Shown here piece by piece: positions 61,150 through 64,000 of a DNA stretch of 64,000 bases. This DNA comes from Cedecea neteri (GTDB taxonomy: Bacteria; Pseudomonadota; Gammaproteobacteria; Enterobacterales; Enterobacteriaceae), in contig NZ_CP009458.1 in the NCBI RefSeq assembly GCF_000758305.1, forward strand, positions 124,001-188,000, given 5' to 3'. Each line of letters starts with the position of its first letter. Position 1 is the stretch's first letter. The translations under genes were made by a program, and so were the position numbers. Below the pieces are notes generated by a model. It was given only the letters and a program-made list of their open reading frames with translations. It searched no databases and had not been told where the DNA came from.

Positions 61150-61935
61150 ATGAAACCACGTCAGCGACAGGCGGCGATCCTGGAACATCTGCAAAAGCAG
61201 GGAAAATGCTCGGTGGAAGATCTCGCCCAGCATTTTCAAACCACCGGCACCACGATCCGTAAAGATTTGGTGCTGCTTGAAACGGCTGGCACCGTGATTC
61301 GCACCTATGGCGGCGTAGTGCTCAGTAAAGACGAACCCGATCCGCCTATTGACCACAAAACGCTGATCAATACTCTGCAAAAACAGCAAATTGCCGAGGC
61401 GGCGGTCAAGTACATCCACGATGGCGATTCCATCATTCTGGATGCGGGCAGCACCGTTTTGCAGCTGGTCCCACTGCTCCAGCACTTCAATAACATTACG
61501 GTGATGACCAACAGCCTGCATATCGTCAACGCGCTGTCTGAACTGGACAACGAACAAACCATCCTGATGCCCGGCGGCACCTTCCGTAAGAAATCAGCCT
61601 CGTTTCATGGCCAACTGGCGGAAAACGCCTTCGAACACTTCAGCTTTGACAGGCTTTTCATGGGCACCGATGGCATCGATCTCACCGCCGGGGTCACAAC
61701 CTACAACGAGGTTTATACCGTCAGCAAAGCGATGTGCAACGCAGCTCGCGAAGTGATCCTGATGGCCGACTCCTCAAAGTTTGGCCGCAAAAGCCCGAAT
61801 ATTGTCTGCGGGCTGGAGAGAGTCGATACCATCATCACCGACGGCGGCATTAGCCACGAATTCCTCACCGCGCTGCGTGAAAAAGGCGTGAAAGTGATTG
61901 TTACCGGAGAAGAAGATGAATCAGCGAATGATTGA
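61150..61935 (+). CDS. srlR: SrlR (GutR), DeoR-family repressor
   Basis: 261 residues. DeoR helix-turn-helix: RQRQAAILEHLQKQGKCSVE, DLAQHFQTTGTTIRKDLVLL; sugar-phosphate sensing domain with DGDSIILDAGSTVLQLVPLL and ADSSKFGRKSPN. It represses srl in the absence of sorbitol. Its end overlaps gutQ by 20 bases, so gutQ is cotranscribed. Confidence 0.96.
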   Translation: MKPRQRQAAILEHLQKQGKCSVEDLAQHFQTTGTTIRKDLVLLETAGTVIRTYGGVVLSKDEPDPPIDHKTLINTLQKQQIAEAAVKYIHDGDSIILDAGSTVLQLVPLLQHFNNITVMTNSLHIVNALSELDNEQTILMPGGTFRKKSASFHGQLAENAFEHFSFDRLFMGTDGIDLTAGVTTYNEVYTVSKAMCNAAREVILMADSSKFGRKSPNIVCGLERVDTIITDGGISHEFLTALREKGVKVIVTGEEDESAND

Positions 61936-62878
61936 CGCCGCACGAGAAACGCTGCTGCTGGAATTACAGGAAGCGAGCCGCCTGCCGGACAGACTTGGCG
62001 AAGATTTTGTTGCCGCCGCCAACGCCGTGCTTACCTGCCAGGGAAAAGTGATTGTTTCCGGTATGGGCAAGTCAGGGCATATCGGGAAGAAAATCGCCGC
62101 CACCTTTGCCAGCACCGGCACGCCCGCCTTCTTCGTTCACCCCGCCGAAGCGTTACACGGCGATTTGGGAATGATCGAAAGCCGCGACATCCTGCTGTTT
62201 ATCTCCTATTCCGGCCATGCGAAAGAGCTGGATTTAATTATTCCTCGCCTGCAGGAAAAGGCCGTTAAGCTGATTGCCATTACCGGCAAAGCTGAGTCGC
62301 CGCTGGCGAAAGCGGCCTTTGCCACGCTGGATATTTCGGTAGAGCGTGAAGCCTGCCCGATGCGCCTTGCGCCAACATCCAGCGCGGTAAATACGTTAAT
62401 GATGGGGGACGCACTGGCCATGGCCGTCATGCAAGAGCGTGGCTTTAACGAAGAGGATTTTGCACGTTCACACCCTGCCGGTGCGTTAGGCGCACGTTTG
62501 TTAAACCGGGTTCATCACCTGATGCGCACCGACGAACAGCTTCCGCAGGTGGCGGACAGCGCCTCCGTCATGGATGCCATGCTGGAGCTAAGTCGCACAG
62601 GGCTGGGGCTGGTTGCCGTCTGTGACAAAGCACAGCAAGTTATCGGCGTCTTTACCGATGGCGACCTGCGTCGCTGGCTGGTGGGCGGTGGTAAGCTGGA
62701 AGCCGGGATCAAAGATGCCATGACGAAGAATGGCACGGTGCTGAATGCCGAAACCCGGGCGATTGATGCCAAAGAGATGCTGATGAAAAAACGCATTAGC
62801 GCGGCGCCGGTCGTGGATGAAAACGGCGGGCTGCTCGGGGCAATTAACCTGCATGATTTTCACCAGGCAGGTATTTGA
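61916..62878 (+). CDS. gutQ: GutQ, D-arabinose 5-phosphate isomerase
   Basis: 320 residues from the ATG at 61916, after CGGAGAAGAAG. An SIS domain (GKVIVSGMGKSGHIGKKIAAT, SYSGHAKELDLIIPRL, LAPTSSAVNTLMMGDALAMA) and two CBS domains (about 205-320). It makes arabinose 5-phosphate for KDO synthesis when kdsD is not in use, and is an old member of the sorbitol operon. Confidence 0.96.
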   Translation: MNQRMIDAARETLLLELQEASRLPDRLGEDFVAAANAVLTCQGKVIVSGMGKSGHIGKKIAATFASTGTPAFFVHPAEALHGDLGMIESRDILLFISYSGHAKELDLIIPRLQEKAVKLIAITGKAESPLAKAAFATLDISVEREACPMRLAPTSSAVNTLMMGDALAMAVMQERGFNEEDFARSHPAGALGARLLNRVHHLMRTDEQLPQVADSASVMDAMLELSRTGLGLVAVCDKAQQVIGVFTDGDLRRWLVGGGKLEAGIKDAMTKNGTVLNAETRAIDAKEMLMKKRISAAPVVDENGGLLGAINLHDFHQAGI

Positions 62879-62889
62879 GAACCGCTTTT

Positions 62890-62911
62890 ATCGCCCCCAA
62901 AGGGGGGCGAT
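62890..62911. other. Hairpin between gutQ and mltB
   Basis: Arms ATCGCCCCC and GGGGGCGAT with a four-base loop lie between the two convergent stop codons. There is no T tract on either strand, so it is not a standard terminator but may act with Rho or protect 3' ends. Confidence 0.55.
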
Positions 62912-62919
62912 ATGACGTA

Positions 62920-63996
62920 TTACTGAACGCGAGCCAGCGCCACGGCCTGCCCTAATTGCCACACTGCCATCGCATAATGGGTGCTGTGGTTGTAGCGGGT
63001 AATGGCGTAGAAGTTTGGCAGCCCGTACCAATACTGATAACGGTCGCCCATATCCAGGCGCAGCAGGCTCACTTCCTGATGGTTGCCCAAAGAGCCCTGC
63101 GGACTCAGGCCGGACTGGCCCAGCGCCGCCACAGAGTATTTGGTGTTAAAGCCGTTAGCCAGCCCAGGAACCTGGCCATTGGCCGGCACGGCAACCATAT
63201 CGCCCTTCTCCCAGCCGTGCGCTTTGAAATAGTTCGCCACGCTGCCGATTGCATCTTCCGGATCCCACAGGTTCACGTGGCCGTCGCCGTTGAAGTCCAC
63301 CGCATACTCTTTAAATGAAGAAGGCATGAACTGCCCATAACCCATTGCTCCGGCGAAGGAACCTTTCAGCGCCAGCGGATCGTCACCTTCGTTACGTGCC
63401 ATCAGCAAGAAGGTTTCCAGCTCGCCAGCAAAGTATTGCGCGCGGCGCGGGTAGGCAAAGGCGAGCGTCGCGAGAGCATCCACAATGCGAGTTTTCCCCA
63501 TCACGCGGCCCCAGCGGGTTTCAACCCCAATGATCCCGACGATGATTTCCTGTGGTACACCGTAAACCTGGTACGCGCGGTTCAGGGCAGATTCATACTG
63601 GTTCCAGAACTTAACGCCGTTTTGTACGTTATCCGGCGTGATGAATTTAGCGCGATAGCGTAACCACGCCCCGTTTGGCCCGGCAGGCGGCGCGGTCGTC
63701 GGTGCCTGTTGATCCATCAGGCGCAGCACGTAATCCAGACGTTTGGCCTGGGACAACACTTCATGCAGTTGGCGACGGTCAAAACCATGCTCATTCACCA
63801 TTTTGTCGATGAACTTCTCTGCTTCCGGGTTGTAAGCAAAATCACCGGTTTGCATAAAGACATCGTGTTGCGGCTGGAGCAGGAAACCGCCAGACGGCGT
63901 ACCGCTGGTTTGCTGCTGCTCGGCGGTTTTCGGCTTACTGCTACAGGCGGAGAGTAAAACCAGCATAGGAAGAAGTGCTGCGGCTGAATAACGCAT
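62920..63996 (-). CDS. mltB: MltB, membrane-bound lytic murein transglycosylase B
   Basis: 358 residues; the start is taken at 63996, four bases from the window edge. E. coli MltB is 361 residues, so the true start may lie a few codons outside. A lipobox LLSAC (C18) makes it an outer-membrane lipoprotein. The SLT-like GH103 domain has EIIVGIIGVETRWGRVMGKT with the catalytic E, SFAGAMGYGQFMPSSFKEYA and LPNFYAITRYNHSTHYAMAV. It cleaves the murein glycan to 1,6-anhydromuropeptides. Confidence 0.96.
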   Translation of the reverse strand: MRYSAAALLPMLVLLSACSSKPKTAEQQQTSGTPSGGFLLQPQHDVFMQTGDFAYNPEAEKFIDKMVNEHGFDRRQLHEVLSQAKRLDYVLRLMDQQAPTTAPPAGPNGAWLRYRAKFITPDNVQNGVKFWNQYESALNRAYQVYGVPQEIIVGIIGVETRWGRVMGKTRIVDALATLAFAYPRRAQYFAGELETFLLMARNEGDDPLALKGSFAGAMGYGQFMPSSFKEYAVDFNGDGHVNLWDPEDAIGSVANYFKAHGWEKGDMVAVPANGQVPGLANGFNTKYSVAALGQSGLSPQGSLGNHQEVSLLRLDMGDRYQYWYGLPNFYAITRYNHSTHYAMAVWQLGQAVALARVQ

Positions 63997-64000
63997 CTGA

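Noticed and set aside
62890..62911. Strong terminator between gutQ and mltB
   Set aside because: The stem is strong but no T tract follows on either strand, so it is only listed as a hairpin.

Overview
The window is chromosomal DNA of an enterobacterium (family Enterobacteriaceae). Much of it follows the Escherichia coli gene order around 60 min: ygaV-ygaP, alaE, ygaC, ygaM, nrdHIEF, proVWX, ygaY, emrRAB, luxS, gshA, yqaA, yqaB, the argQZYV-serV tRNA cluster, csrA, alaS, recX, recA, pncC, the srl (sorbitol) operon and mltB. Proteins are close in length and motif to their E. coli counterparts, but synteny has several breaks (cbpAM next to ygaVP, no stpA, no intact ygaZH, insertions between nrdF/proV, emrB/luxS and pncC/srlA). 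It is therefore not Escherichia; the genus cannot be fixed from sequence reading alone.

Region 1 (1-17 kb) starts with the end of cbpA and cbpM, then holds an accessory block made of small regulator-plus-enzyme or regulator-plus-transporter modules: AraC/EamA exporter, LysR/nitroreductase, an mqsRA toxin-antitoxin pair, HxlR/periplasmic hydrolase, a co-directional HxlR-oxidoreductase-AraC-DHA2 exporter run, AraC/SDR reductase, LysR/aldo-keto reductase, and a second aldo-keto reductase with a Tat-exported cupin. Region 2 (17-21.8 kb) is one large autotransporter with a glycine-rich repeated passenger and a very AT-rich upstream region.

Region 3 (21.8-42 kb) returns to core order: histidine phosphatase, ygaV/ygaP, a DUF2158 small protein, yghW, alaE behind a structured leader, ygaC, ygaM, a MocR regulator, a CMD-family protein, then the class Ib ribonucleotide reductase operon nrdHIEF and the osmoprotectant importer proVWX with a secreted polysaccharide lyase between them. 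Two clusters of palindromic repeats bracket the nrd-pro block. ygaY is intact here, while ygaZ is gone and only the 3' tail of ygaH remains before emrRAB.

Region 4 (42-54.5 kb) has an inserted LeuA2-type 2-isopropylmalate synthase with an AraC regulator, then luxS, gshA, yqaA, yqaB, four tRNA-Arg(ACG) and one tRNA-Ser(GCU) genes with three interleaved 72-nt tRNA-tail elements, csrA, alaS, recX and recA with a clear LexA operator. Region 5 (54.5-64 kb) has pncC, a zinc-type ABC importer operon that begins with an unannotated 39-residue membrane protein, the sorbitol PTS operon srlAEBD-gutM-srlR-gutQ, and mltB at the right edge.

The most distinctive observations are the tRNA-tail elements in the tRNA cluster, the coupled micro-membrane-protein in the metal ABC operon, the PGRS-like autotransporter passenger, the hairpin duplication flanking the leuA2 insertion, and the ygaH remnant.
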